Source: Sporosarcina sp. FSL W7-1349 (GTDB lineage Bacteria; Bacillota; Bacilli; Bacillales_A; Planococcaceae). From it: DNA of 64,000 nt. The translations under genes and the position numbers were made by a program. Position 1 is the first letter of the stretch. The number at the start of each line of letters is the position of its first letter. Shown in pieces: positions 1-8,566 of this stretch. The stretch lies in contig NZ_JBBOOK010000001.1 in assembly GCF_038003045.1 (NCBI RefSeq), positions 2,170,001-2,234,000 on the forward strand. The letters run 5' to 3'. The notes below the pieces were generated by a model. The model was not told the DNA's origin and ran no database searches. It was given only the letters and a program-made list of their open reading frames with translations.

Positions 1-2752
1 CACCACTAGAGTTTTTGAAGTATTGAACTGTGTTAGCATTTTTGTTAGCATCAATTAGATCTTCAAATTGTGTTGCGCCGATTTCAACGTTCTTACCGCT
101 TCTTTGATCATAATATTTTACTTTTTTATCATCAAATTCCGCTTTGTAATTAATTTCTTTTTTACCTGCAAATGTGAATTTCTTTTTATCTTTATCAAAT
201 TCAGCAATAGTTCCTTGGAATGAGTTTCCTACTTCTCCAGCTGATCTGAAGCTTGCTTTCGCAACTTTACTTTCTGAAAGACGTGCAGTTTTCCACTCAT
301 TATTGTGATCTTGATATTCGGCTTGACCGTATGATTTTACATCTACAGATGCAGATTCTCCTCTAGATGCTACATAAAGTTTAGCGCTGTTAGAATTTAC
401 TGTTGCAGGCGTAAATGTTTCACCACGACGAGTAGAGATTACAGTTGCTTCATCGTAGTTACCGACATCATCAGCATCCGTCCAAACATAAACATCTTCG
501 TTTCCTGTGTTTGTTACTTGGAAAGTAGCTTTGAAGTTACGAACTGAATCAGAATATTTCTTGCCGCTTTGGTTTGCTACTGTGTAATCAAAGTATACAA
601 CATCGTTTCCATCTTGTGTACGATTGTCTTTGATTTCAGCACCAGTACCGTTGTTATAAACTTTTAATCTGCTACCTTCTACTTTTTCTTCAGCAAAGTA
701 TGTGATACCAGCAACTTTGTTTGGTTCTCCATCTTCAAGAGTACCTTCTTTATTGTTAGCAGAGTTAATGTCAAGCCATACTACTGGAGTTGCATAGTCT
801 TTCGTATTACCAGCAGCAGTTGCGATTTGGAATTCCCCTTCACCTTTCGAGTCAAGTTTAAGGGTAATTTGTTGGTCTCTAGAACCAGCTACAAACGATC
901 TGTCACCTTTAAGGTCTGCATCTTCAACAAATACTGCATTTGTTTTTGTAGCGATCACATTATCCAGAATTTCATCAAATGCTACGTTGACAACTTCTCC
1001 AGCTGCTGCTTTACCATCTTCGTCTTTAACGACAACTTTATAAACACGTCCGTTACCTAGACCCGTTGCAGCTTCTTCTCCGCCATCACGAGTTAACTCG
1101 ATTGCATATTTTGATTGGATAGCACCGAATGTTACTTCTTTTGCACGAACTTGTAATTCTGTACGTTCCAATTTATTTTTCTCAGTAGCTGTTGTTCCTG
1201 AATTGTCAATAAATGCAACAAGTGTTGCTTTATCGTTCGTACCAGAAACAGTTACTGTTGCTTCACCTTTCGAGTCAGTTTCAACTGTTACTTCTTGAAC
1301 TCTACCGTTGTTCAATTGGTAAGGAGTTACTCCATTTACAGTTGCATCTGAAAGTTCATTCACATTAACATCAACGTTTTCAACAAATGTTAAATGTACA
1401 GTTTCGTTTTCAACTGGTTTTCCAGTCTTAGGATTTTTATAAGTGATTTTATAAACTTTGTTTTCACCATTGTTTAGTTTGTCACCTTTTTTATCGTCCT
1501 CTTCAAGAGTTAGGATTGTGTCTACACCCCACCAGATTGTCGCAAAATCACGAACTGCCGGTGCGCCTGTTGGATAAACAGCTACTTCATCCGCATATCC
1601 AGCGTTATATTGAGTGTAAGAATACGTAGCAATACCATCAGCATTAGTAAATGCTTCTGCAACGATATCTTGGTTCAAGCTGTTGTTTGCAGCGTCGATA
1701 TTGAAAGTAACAGGTACTCCTGCTTCTTTCGTACCGATATCAGCTGAAAGGATTACTTGTTTACCAACTACGCCTTGTGCTGATGTAGTGTTCAAATCGA
1801 TTTTTGTAGGAATTACAGCAGAAACCCCTTCAAATGAACCGATTTCTTCATTATTTAGAGAAACCGTGTATTTCTCTCCACCTTTTTGAACGGCAGTCGT
1901 CAATACAACAGTTTTGTTATCAGTTTGTTTCACAGCTGCATTGGAAACTGTCAAGCCTTCGATTGTGAAGTTTAGAGAGTTTACGTTTTCAACCGCATCT
2001 TTGAAAGTCACTTCAACCGTAGTAGCGTTAACCGCCTTAACATTTGCAGTTCCTACTACGCCAGAACCTACTTCAGAGTAGTCTGTTTCGATCGCTTTGT
2101 TCAAGAAAGAAGCGAATTGTGCACGTGTAGTTGTCCCTTTAGGGTTGAACTGAGGTGCTTCTGGGTTTGTGATATCGAAGTAGTCTAGTACATCGATTGC
2201 TGGACGTGCTTCTGCTTTTGCTGACGCACGGTCAGTAACATCTTTATTGAAGTCTTGAGCTGCCACGTATGTAGCAAGGTCAATGTCGTGTACGCGGTCG
2301 AATGCACGTACTACAACAATCGCCATGTTTTCACGAGTGATGTTTCCTGCTGGATCTAGTTTGCCATCTGGAGTTCCGATGAATAGGCCGTTGTCTTTAA
2401 CAAGTGCGGCATATTGTAGAAGCTCGTCGTTTGATGCAGATGTCAGATCAGCGAAACGTGGGTTCGTTTTGTAGTCTGTTGGCACAGCGTAGCCTTCAGC
2501 TTTCAACCATTTACCCATCATTTTGACAACGTCAGAACGTGTCAAAGTTTTGTTTGGTTGGAACGAGCCATCCGGATATCCGGAGATAACACCTTTTGCT
2601 ACTAGTGCGTCGATGGACGCTTTATGTGAGTTACCTGCACTCACATCAGAGAATTCTGCCGCGCTTACTACCGGTGCTACTGCGGATGCTACTAGAGCAG
2701 CTGATGCAGCGCCGACTACGAACTTACGGTACTTCGTTGGTTGGTTAGCCAT
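1..2752 (-). CDS. S-layer protein with N-terminal SLH domains (3' end outside window)
   Basis: The gene starts at 2752, six to ten bases after a strong GAGGAGGAAA site, and is still open at base 1, so about 917 codons of the N-terminal part are visible. The start MANQPTKYRKFVVGAASAAL is a Sec signal peptide ending near VSAAEF. Three SLH repeats follow (roughly residues 30-215, with signatures such as GVISGYPDGSF and LTRSDVVKMM), which bind pyruvylated secondary wall polymer. The rest is Thr/Val/Asn-rich, consistent with repeated Ig-like S-layer domains. Two sigma-A-type promoters precede it. The neighbouring wall-polymer genes fit this role. The exact S-layer subtype cannot be named. Confidence 0.9.
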   Translation of the reverse strand, partial: MANQPTKYRKFVVGAASAALVASAVAPVVSAAEFSDVSAGNSHKASIDALVAKGVISGYPDGSFQPNKTLTRSDVVKMMGKWLKAEGYAVPTDYKTNPRFADLTSASNDELLQYAALVKDNGLFIGTPDGKLDPAGNITRENMAIVVVRAFDRVHDIDLATYVAAQDFNKDVTDRASAKAEARPAIDVLDYFDITNPEAPQFNPKGTTTRAQFASFLNKAIETDYSEVGSGVVGTANVKAVNATTVEVTFKDAVENVNSLNFTIEGLTVSNAAVKQTDNKTVVLTTAVQKGGEKYTVSLNNEEIGSFEGVSAVIPTKIDLNTTSAQGVVGKQVILSADIGTKEAGVPVTFNIDAANNSLNQDIVAEAFTNADGIATYSYTQYNAGYADEVAVYPTGAPAVRDFATIWWGVDTILTLEEDDKKGDKLNNGENKVYKITYKNPKTGKPVENETVHLTFVENVDVNVNELSDATVNGVTPYQLNNGRVQEVTVETDSKGEATVTVSGTNDKATLVAFIDNSGTTATEKNKLERTELQVRAKEVTFGAIQSKYAIELTRDGGEEAATGLGNGRVYKVVVKDEDGKAAAGEVVNVAFDEILDNVIATKTNAVFVEDADLKGDRSFVAGSRDQQITLKLDSKGEGEFQIATAAGNTKDYATPVVWLDINSANNKEGTLEDGEPNKVAGITYFAEEKVEGSRLKVYNNGTGAEIKDNRTQDGNDVVYFDYTVANQSGKKYSDSVRNFKATFQVTNTGNEDVYVWTDADDVGNYDEATVISTRRGETFTPATVNSNSAKLYVASRGESASVDVKSYGQAEYQDHNNEWKTARLSESKVAKASFRSAGEVGNSFQGTIAEFDKDKKKFTFAGKKEINYKAEFDDKKVKYYDQRSGKNVEIGATQFEDLIDANKNANTVQYFKNSSG

Positions 2753-2836
2753 TGAATAATTTCCTCCTCTTGAATCGAAATTAATTTGTCATCTATCTCC
2801 ACGGCAAAATGAAAGATAGAAGCCATTACACACTAA

Positions 2837-2865
2837 AGTATAGACAGTGACGACAAGGATGTCAA
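2837..2865 (-). promoter_or_regulatory. S-layer gene promoter, proximal
   Basis: On the minus strand TTGACA (2865-2860) and TATACT (2842-2837) are separated by exactly 17 bases, a near-consensus sigma-A promoter. Transcription would begin near 2830 and give a leader of about 78 nt. Confidence 0.75.
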
Positions 2866-2931
2866 TTACAAATCAGAAAGTTTGCGAGTTTCATAAACGA
2901 AACTGGACAAACTCTTCTTGTCGCTCCTATT

Positions 2932-2959
2932 ATTCTATCGTATTTGAAATATATATCAA
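2932..2959 (-). promoter_or_regulatory. S-layer gene promoter, distal
   Basis: On the minus strand TTGATA (2959-2954) and TAGAAT (2937-2932) are spaced by 16 bases. It would give a leader of about 170 nt that includes a small hairpin with arms AGTTTC/GAAACT at 2887-2904. Tandem promoters and long leaders are common for S-layer genes. Confidence 0.5.
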
Positions 2960-2965
2960 GCTTTT

Positions 2966-3153
2966 TACTGAATTTGGTTTGATGTCATCAAATTGAAACA
3001 TTTCTTGTTGTTTATATAAAGGAGTGGAGTTGGGGCGAGATATTTGAAACTTGACGGGAAACCAAGCATCCGTTGAACTGGAAACGGACTTAGCAGGAAA
3101 CTAGAATCTCACTTTTGACTGGCGTGAAAATGGCATCCTTAAAAAAAGCCAAC
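2966..3153. other. non-coding stretch upstream of S-layer promoters
   Basis: This part of the 555-bp gap between the S-layer gene and tagA holds no convincing gene, RNA element or repeat array. It carries only short inverted matches such as ATCCGTT...AACGGA near 3070-3095. I see nothing further in it. Confidence 0.4.
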
Positions 3154-3192
3154 AAAAAAACTCGGGCAGATGGGAACTGTCCGAGTTTTTTT
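3154..3192 (-). terminator. terminator after tagA (bidirectional shape)
   Basis: Arms ACTCGGGCAG / CTGTCCGAGT are flanked by A7 on one side and T7 on the other, giving a strong intrinsic terminator for the wecC-tagA unit. It could work in both directions. Confidence 0.85.
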
Positions 3193-3307
3193 GTGCGGTC
3201 AACCAACCGTTTCGTCCTGCGTGGCGTTTTGTTATATGATATGAGGAAATTATCCTTACACTTTCGTATTCTATCATCAAGTTTACTAGATTACAAGTGG
3301 GTAAGCT

Positions 3308-4018
3308 TTATTTTCGGGCTAATATTTCCAACAAAAATTTCGGAAGGTTCATTTGTCTCTTGATGCGGCTTGGTTCTTTCAGCAGGCGGTAGAGCCATTC
3401 CGCTCCGAATTTCTGGAAGATGGCCGGTGCGCGTTTGATGTTGCCTGCGAGGACATCGAATGATCCGCCGACGCCTTGGTAGAGGATCGGATGGAGATTG
3501 TCTCGGTGCTGCTCGATCCATAGTTCTTGCTTGGGCGATCCCATGGCGACGAATAGGATGTCCGGTTGGGCGGCGTTGATCGTATCGATGACTTTTTGCG
3601 TATTTTGCTCATAGCCATCCTGTGTGCCGGCGACTTGTAGAGTTGGATACGTTTCTATTAATTTGCGTGCTGCTTGTTCGGCAACGCCCGGTTTGGCGCC
3701 ATATAGAAAAATAGATTTACCGGTCCGGGCCGCCTCGCGAACGATGCGGTCCATCATGTCGACACCGGTAACGCGAGATTTGATGTTCCCTTTTTGCAGC
3801 TTTGACGCGAGAATGACGCCAATCCCGTCCGGAATTTGGAATTCCGCACGGTTCAGGAGCGCCTTCAGTTCAGGATCGTCTTTCGCTTTCATAAGCTTTT
3901 CCGGATTGATAGCGACGACAAGCGATTTCTTCTTGTCGTCGATGTTCCGGAACAGTTTCGGGATGAGTTCATCGTAATTTTCGCTGTTCACCTGAACGCC
4001 TAAAATCGTTTCCTTCAT
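3308..4018 (-). CDS. tagA: WecG/TagA/CpsF family N-acetylmannosaminyl(uronate) transferase
   Basis: A 236-aa glycosyltransferase of the WecG/TagA/CpsF family, which transfers a ManNAc-type sugar to undecaprenyl-PP-GlcNAc on the cytoplasmic face of the membrane. Family motifs are visible: PDGIGVI near residue 85 and MGSPKQELWI near residue 158. The length is normal. Its ATG overlaps the stop of wecC by 4 bp (ATGA), so the two are translationally coupled. Pairing with a UDP-ManNAc dehydrogenase suggests that ManNAcA is the sugar transferred (inference). In SLH-bearing bacteria TagA homologues act in secondary wall polymer synthesis, which fits the adjacent S-layer gene. Confidence 0.88.
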   Translation of the reverse strand: MKETILGVQVNSENYDELIPKLFRNIDDKKKSLVVAINPEKLMKAKDDPELKALLNRAEFQIPDGIGVILASKLQKGNIKSRVTGVDMMDRIVREAARTGKSIFLYGAKPGVAEQAARKLIETYPTLQVAGTQDGYEQNTQKVIDTINAAQPDILFVAMGSPKQELWIEQHRDNLHPILYQGVGGSFDVLAGNIKRAPAIFQKFGAEWLYRLLKEPSRIKRQMNLPKFLLEILARK

Positions 4019-5325
4019 ATAATAGGAAGTCCTTTGACGGGTGCTGTTTTATGTTTGCCATCGCCGAGCTTGAAGAATTCGAAACCGGCCTCTTCCCATT
4101 TGTCGCGGTTGAGAGCGTTTTTCGTGTCCAAGATTAGTGGTTTCGGCGATTTTGTTTGGACGGTTTGCGGATTGAGTGTCTTGAACTCCGTGTGGTCCGT
4201 CGTCAATAGGATGAGGTCGGCCTGGCTTGTCGCCTCGTCTAATGTGATTGTTTGCGTCGGGTGCTGCAATTGCTTAATATGCGGGTCGAATGACACAACG
4301 TCGACGCTGAGCTTTTGCAATTCCTCAATCACTTTCGTGGACGGGCTTTCGCGCATATCATCCACATCGCCTTTGAACGCAAGTCCGAGCACGGCAACTC
4401 TGCCATTTTCGATGCCGTGTTCTTTTAACAGGCTTTGTGCTTTTTCTGCCGTGAACTTCGGCATGCCGTCGTTCGTCAGGCGGGATTTCTTGATGATTTT
4501 TGATTCATCCGGGTTTAATTCGACCAAGAACCATGGATCGACTGCGATACAATGTCCTCCTACCCCAGGTCCCGGCGTATGGATGTTGACGCGCGGGTGG
4601 AAGTTGGCAAAACGGATTGCTTCCCAAATATCGACATCAATCGACTCCGCAATTTTCGCGAGTTCGTTGGCGAATGCAATATTGACGTCGCGGTAGGTGT
4701 TCTCCATCACTTTGACAAGTTCCGCAGTCGTCGCGTCTGTCAGGTGGATTTCCCCTTGAACGAATGTCTGGTACAGTTCTTTCGTCATTTCAGACGATTC
4801 CGGCGTAATGCCGCCGACGATGCGGTCGTTGTTGATAAGCTCTTCAAAGATTTTCCCCGGGATGACGCGCTCCGGTGAGTGGGCGACGAATAGATCTTCG
4901 CCTAGTGTCAGATTAGATCGGCGAAGTTCTGGCAGCATGATGTTTTCAACCGTTTTTGGTGGAACTGTTGATTCTAAAATGACGAGTGCCCCTTTTTTCA
5001 AGTACGGGACAATCGACGCGGTTGCTTGCCGGATATATTCCAAATTCGCGGTATTATCCGGGTTGATTGGCGACGGAACGGCCACAATATAGACATCCGC
5101 TTCGACTGGTTCCGTGGATACTGTGAATTTCCCTTCGTCGATGGCGCGTTCGAGACGTTCTTGGAGACCGTTCTCTTCTATATGGAGTTGTTTGTTGGAA
5201 ATCAGGGAGACTGCTCTTTCATTTATATCGACGCCATGGACTTGGACGCCGCTGTTGGCGAACATGACCGCTGTAGGCAATCCGATATAACCGAGTCCGA
5301 TGACGCAAAGTTTCTTATCCATCAT
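4015..5325 (-). CDS. wecC: UDP-N-acetyl-D-mannosamine dehydrogenase (nucleotide-sugar dehydrogenase)
   Basis: A 436-aa member of the UDP-glucose/GDP-mannose dehydrogenase family that oxidises UDP-ManNAc to UDP-ManNAcA with NAD. The N-terminus VIGLGYIGLPTA is the Rossmann dinucleotide motif. The catalytic cysteine lies in GPGVGGHCIAVDPWF near residue 250, a form typical of the WecC branch. A start at 5325 or 5322 (MMDKK) follows GAGAGGAAAG. The substrate UDP-ManNAc would come from the epimerase at 46397-47518. An extended -10 promoter lies at 5364-5369, so it probably starts its own two-gene operon with tagA. Confidence 0.9.
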   Translation of the reverse strand: MMDKKLCVIGLGYIGLPTAVMFANSGVQVHGVDINERAVSLISNKQLHIEENGLQERLERAIDEGKFTVSTEPVEADVYIVAVPSPINPDNTANLEYIRQATASIVPYLKKGALVILESTVPPKTVENIMLPELRRSNLTLGEDLFVAHSPERVIPGKIFEELINNDRIVGGITPESSEMTKELYQTFVQGEIHLTDATTAELVKVMENTYRDVNIAFANELAKIAESIDVDIWEAIRFANFHPRVNIHTPGPGVGGHCIAVDPWFLVELNPDESKIIKKSRLTNDGMPKFTAEKAQSLLKEHGIENGRVAVLGLAFKGDVDDMRESPSTKVIEELQKLSVDVVSFDPHIKQLQHPTQTITLDEATSQADLILLTTDHTEFKTLNPQTVQTKSPKPLILDTKNALNRDKWEEAGFEFFKLGDGKHKTAPVKGLPII

Positions 5326-5363
5326 TTTCTTTCCTCTCTGTTAAAGGCTTAAAACATCTATAC

Positions 5364-5372
5364 ATTATAGCA
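5364..5372 (-). promoter_or_regulatory. extended -10 promoter for wecC-tagA
   Basis: The minus strand reads TGCTATAAT, an extended -10, about 40 bases before the wecC start. No good -35 hexamer is visible. Confidence 0.5.
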
Positions 5373-5401
5373 CAGTTGAAATGGCTATGCATGCCCATGA
5401 A

Positions 5402-6559
5402 TCACTTGTCGGGCTGGACCATGATCGGCGTATAGGTCCCTTGCTTTACTGTGCGCCCTTTGTCGTTTTGCATACCTGGATGGATGACGAGTAAATAGGA
5501 TCCGCCCGGTTGCAGTTGCTTCTTCGGGATGATATCGAGTGTATTCTTGCCGTTCGGTTTAGTTGTGATCGGCACTGCGACACCGCCCAATTTCACCAAT
5601 TCCACTTTAGTGGACGTTTGACTGCCCGAAAAGTTCATCGGTTGTGTGAAATGGAGATGAAACGTTTTGTTCGCAGGCACGAGTTGCGGGCCGGGAACCT
5701 GTTTATAGTGTTGATTGGCAAAACGGGTGTTCAGGAGTCGTTGGTGCATCGTAGTCAGCTCTTGACCTGGGCTTGTCTTGATTGTCGGGATGACGCCTTT
5801 TTGATGGACGACTGTCCCTTTTGGCCCAGTAAAATGCCCGGTTGTCAATTTGAGCGCACTGCCGTCATCGAATTCGAAGAACGACTGGATGCTCCCCTTA
5901 CCTTTCGTCTCCTCCCCAACAATGACGCTGGCATCCTGGTCTTTCAGCGCGACCGCGACAATTTCAGAAGCGGACGCGGAATAGCGGTTGACGAGGACGT
6001 AGGTTTGTTGCGGGAATTTGACAGCTGCCGGAACTGGTTTGAATAGTTGGCTGCCGTCGCGCGTTTTTAATTGATAAGCGTTGGTGGCTCCTTTGAAGAA
6101 ACCGAGCAGTTGTTCCGCGCTATCGACATAGCCGCCGCCGTTGTATCGTAAATCGATGATCAGTTCCGTCGCCCCGGCTTTTTTTAGCTTATTCCAATGG
6201 GCGGTGACCTCCTTGCCGAGATTGGTCGGGAAGGTCGGGATTTTGATATACCCCGTATTGCCGTACATCATATGGGAGGTGATTTTCGGGTTGGCGTTGG
6301 CGACATGCGGGACTGGCGCCTCCCCCACTGCTGCGATATATGTAATATACTCCTCCGGCGTGAGATAACGGGAATATTCATCGAGCGCATTGACCACTTC
6401 ATCCACGGTTTTCATAGAATGCAAGGTTTTCGGGATGTCCCCGTAGTAATAGGTTTCGACAAAGTATTTGACGTCATCGAGTTTCGAAGCCTCGGTGACG
6501 GCGGGCGTGAGTAGAAATAGTGTGATGAGTGCAAGGATTGTTAGATGGATCCGTTTCAA
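5402..6559 (-). CDS. S41 family serine protease with C-terminal Ig-like domain, exported
   Basis: 385 aa beginning at a TTG six bases after GGGGGAG. An N-terminal hydrophobic segment (LTILALITLFLLTPAV) is a signal peptide or anchor. The S41 (tail-specific protease) core is recognisable: IIDLRYNGGGYVDSA, nucleophile Ser in YSASASEIV and the Lys in EETKGKGSIQ. The stretch between the short N-terminal helices and the core is too short for the usual PDZ domain, which seems absent. About the last 100 residues look like the SbsA/Big_5 Ig-like fold (FTQPMNFSG...IIPKKQLQPGGSYLLVI). It probably acts at the cell surface on an unknown substrate. It lies 76 bp upstream of wecC. Confidence 0.82.
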   Translation of the reverse strand: MKRIHLTILALITLFLLTPAVTEASKLDDVKYFVETYYYGDIPKTLHSMKTVDEVVNALDEYSRYLTPEEYITYIAAVGEAPVPHVANANPKITSHMMYGNTGYIKIPTFPTNLGKEVTAHWNKLKKAGATELIIDLRYNGGGYVDSAEQLLGFFKGATNAYQLKTRDGSQLFKPVPAAVKFPQQTYVLVNRYSASASEIVAVALKDQDASVIVGEETKGKGSIQSFFEFDDGSALKLTTGHFTGPKGTVVHQKGVIPTIKTSPGQELTTMHQRLLNTRFANQHYKQVPGPQLVPANKTFHLHFTQPMNFSGSQTSTKVELVKLGGVAVPITTKPNGKNTLDIIPKKQLQPGGSYLLVIHPGMQNDKGRTVKQGTYTPIMVQPDK

Positions 6560-6654
6560 GGTGATCTCCCCCTTTCGCTAGTGTGGCAGCTCTTAGTATG
6601 ACTATACCCCAAATCGGATGGGAAGAGGCGGGATTAGGAGAATTTTTTTGTTGG

Positions 6655-6995
6655 TGTTGGTGATGTTGTGAGGTTGGGGCATAGCGTTTTGAGGTTTGAT
6701 GGAAATGTTGCGAGGTTCGAGTGATTCGTTGGGAAGTCTTTGAATAACATTGAAAAGTTCGGGCTTTACTTTTTGCAAGGTACGGCAAAAGCGATGCGAG
6801 GCTCACGCGGTTTGTTGCTAAGTCGGTTGCAAACGTTTTGAAGTTCGAGTGATTCGTTGAGTAGTCGTTGAAAAACATTGCGAGGTTTGGAGGCTATATT
6901 TCGAAGTGGAGGAAGAGCGTTTAGAGGTTGAATCGTTATGTTGGAAGGTACGTCCAAAGCATTTCAAAATTCAATTGGAATGTTGTGAGTTTCAC
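6655..6995 (-). repeat. repeat array A1 (family A, ~21-bp units)
   Basis: A decayed array read on the minus strand, in which cores like CTCGAAACGTT and CTCACAACATT recur at intervals near 21 bp. It fills the gap between the terminator of the SLH-CAP gene and the S41 gene. No gene is supported here; open frames across it are products of the period being a multiple of three. Confidence 0.7.
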
Positions 6996-7002
6996 TCAAA
7001 GG

Positions 7003-7051
7003 TAAAAAGAGGAAGCAACTCCGGAATGGATTTCGGAGTTGCTTCCTCTCT
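7003..7051 (-). terminator. terminator after SLH-CAP gene
   Basis: A long perfect stem, GAGGAAGCAACTCCG with its complement, around a 10-base loop. On the minus strand it is followed by a T-rich tract. Confidence 0.85.
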
Positions 7052-7091
7052 CTTAAAGGGCCGTGAGGCTCGGGGGTTGATTTGACCTGGA

Positions 7092-8165
7092 TTATTTTCT
7101 TGAGAATTGGTGGACCCAGTAGGTGGTGCCTTGGGCGTTGGTGGCGTAGCCGGAGCCGATGTGGGTGAATTTGGCGTCCAGGATGTTGGCGCGGTGGCCG
7201 GTCGAGTTCATCCAGCCATTGACGACATCGGCGGGTGATGTGTAGCCCATGGCGATGTTTTCCCCGTAAGCTGTCCACTTGTATTTGAAGCGGTCGAGCA
7301 TGTCCTCAACGGATCCGTAGGTTGGCGAAGTGTGGCTGAAATAATTGTTTTTCGCCATGTCTTCGGCTTTGGCCTGCGCAATTTTAGATAGCTCTGGATC
7401 ATGCGTCAATGCTTTTAGGCCCTGTTTGGCTCGTTGTTCGTTGACCAGCCCGATTGTTTTCGTTGCGTTGTCGGCTGGTTGGGCGACAGGCGGTTGGGTG
7501 ATCGGCTTGGACGTTTCGACATACAGTTTCTGTGCTTGGTCGTAATGGATGAGGCCCTTTTCACGCTTGGCGTCGAACTCCATTGCCCGTTGGATGAATG
7601 CCGCCATATGGGCGCGCGACAATTGGTCATTCGGTTTAAAAGTGCCTCCCGGCGGTGTCGTCGTGATCTCGAGCTCGGCGATGGTCGTGATGTACCCGTA
7701 GTACTGGCTCTGCTTCGTCACGTCTCGGAACCGAATGAAGTCATTGTCGTCCACGGTGATTTCGTAGCCGAGCGTCAAGATTTTCGCCATCTGGCCGCGA
7801 GTCAATGGATCATTGGGCCGGAACTTATCAGCATCGTTGAAAATGCCCCGCTCGGTCAACGCTCTAATGTAGTCATATGAACCATGCGCTGGGCTGACGT
7901 CCTGGAATCGCGGTTTGAAATTCGTGGACGGGGTGGCTCCGATCGCGAGCGCCACAATTTTTGCCGCCTGTGCCCGGGTGATCGGCTCGTTCAAACGATA
8001 TGTGCCATCCGGGTACCCATTGATGAGCCCCCGCTCCGAAATTTCATGGATGGCCTCAAACGCCCAATGACTCCGCGGCACATCCGAAAACGAGGCTGCT
8101 TGGGTGAATGTCGGTGAGACTGCTAGAGTGAGAGAAAGCATGACAGTGGTGAGTAGTTTTTTCAT
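7092..8165 (-). CDS. SLH-domain protein with C-terminal CAP (SCP/YkwD-like) domain
   Basis: 357 aa from an ATG at 8165 preceded by AAGGAGG at good spacing. The longer frame running upstream to 8654 is only repeat sequence. MKKLLTTVMLSLTLAVSPTF is a signal peptide. Three SLH repeats follow (FSDVPRSHWAFEAI; GLINGYPDGTY; LTRGQMAKILTLGY), residues about 25-205. The last 120 residues are a CAP domain with VNEQRAKQGL, FSHTSPTYGS, YGENIAMGYTS and GHRANILD, including the conserved His and Glu residues. It is an exported wall-bound protein. CAP proteins of this type occur in many spore-formers, but their biochemical role is unsettled. Confidence 0.9.
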   Translation of the reverse strand: MKKLLTTVMLSLTLAVSPTFTQAASFSDVPRSHWAFEAIHEISERGLINGYPDGTYRLNEPITRAQAAKIVALAIGATPSTNFKPRFQDVSPAHGSYDYIRALTERGIFNDADKFRPNDPLTRGQMAKILTLGYEITVDDNDFIRFRDVTKQSQYYGYITTIAELEITTTPPGGTFKPNDQLSRAHMAAFIQRAMEFDAKREKGLIHYDQAQKLYVETSKPITQPPVAQPADNATKTIGLVNEQRAKQGLKALTHDPELSKIAQAKAEDMAKNNYFSHTSPTYGSVEDMLDRFKYKWTAYGENIAMGYTSPADVVNGWMNSTGHRANILDAKFTHIGSGYATNAQGTTYWVHQFSRK

Positions 8166-8199
8166 GAATTCTGCCTCCTTTTCTAGTAGTATACTATTT

Positions 8200-8475
8200 T
8201 TTCGAGAGTATTGTGGGGTGGGGACGTTGGGAGGTTTAGGAGGATATGTTTCGAGGTTGGAGAGGAATGTTGGCAGGGCTTGAGCTTGAGTGTTGTGAAG
8301 TTGGACGGGAGCGTTGTGAGGTGTAGCCGGAGCGTTGCGAAGTTTGGGGGGATTGTTTCGAGGTGCAATGGGAACGTTGTGATGTTCGTGTAAATCATTG
8401 CGAGGTAAGTCCAAATTGTTTCGTGGAATGGTATAAACGTTGCAAGGCTGAGACTGAGCGTTGTGATGTTCTAAA
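8200..8475 (-). repeat. repeat array A2 (family A)
   Basis: Units near 21 bp read on the minus strand with cores such as CCTCACAACGCT and CTTCGCAACGCT. It occupies the space between the terminator of the NERD gene and the SLH-CAP gene. No gene is supported. Confidence 0.7.
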
Positions 8476-8528
8476 AAATAGGAAAGAGGAAACCCGAAGG
8501 TTGGCCTATGATTGGGAATAATAGAGAT

Positions 8529-8566
8529 GAAAAAAGAAGCGAACCGGTTAGGTTGGCTTCTTTTGA
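8529..8566 (-). terminator. terminator overlapping the end of the NERD gene
   Basis: Arms AAGAAGCGAACC / GGTTGGCTTCTT around a 5-base loop, with a run of T on the minus strand. The stop codon of the NERD gene lies inside the stem-loop. Confidence 0.75.
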
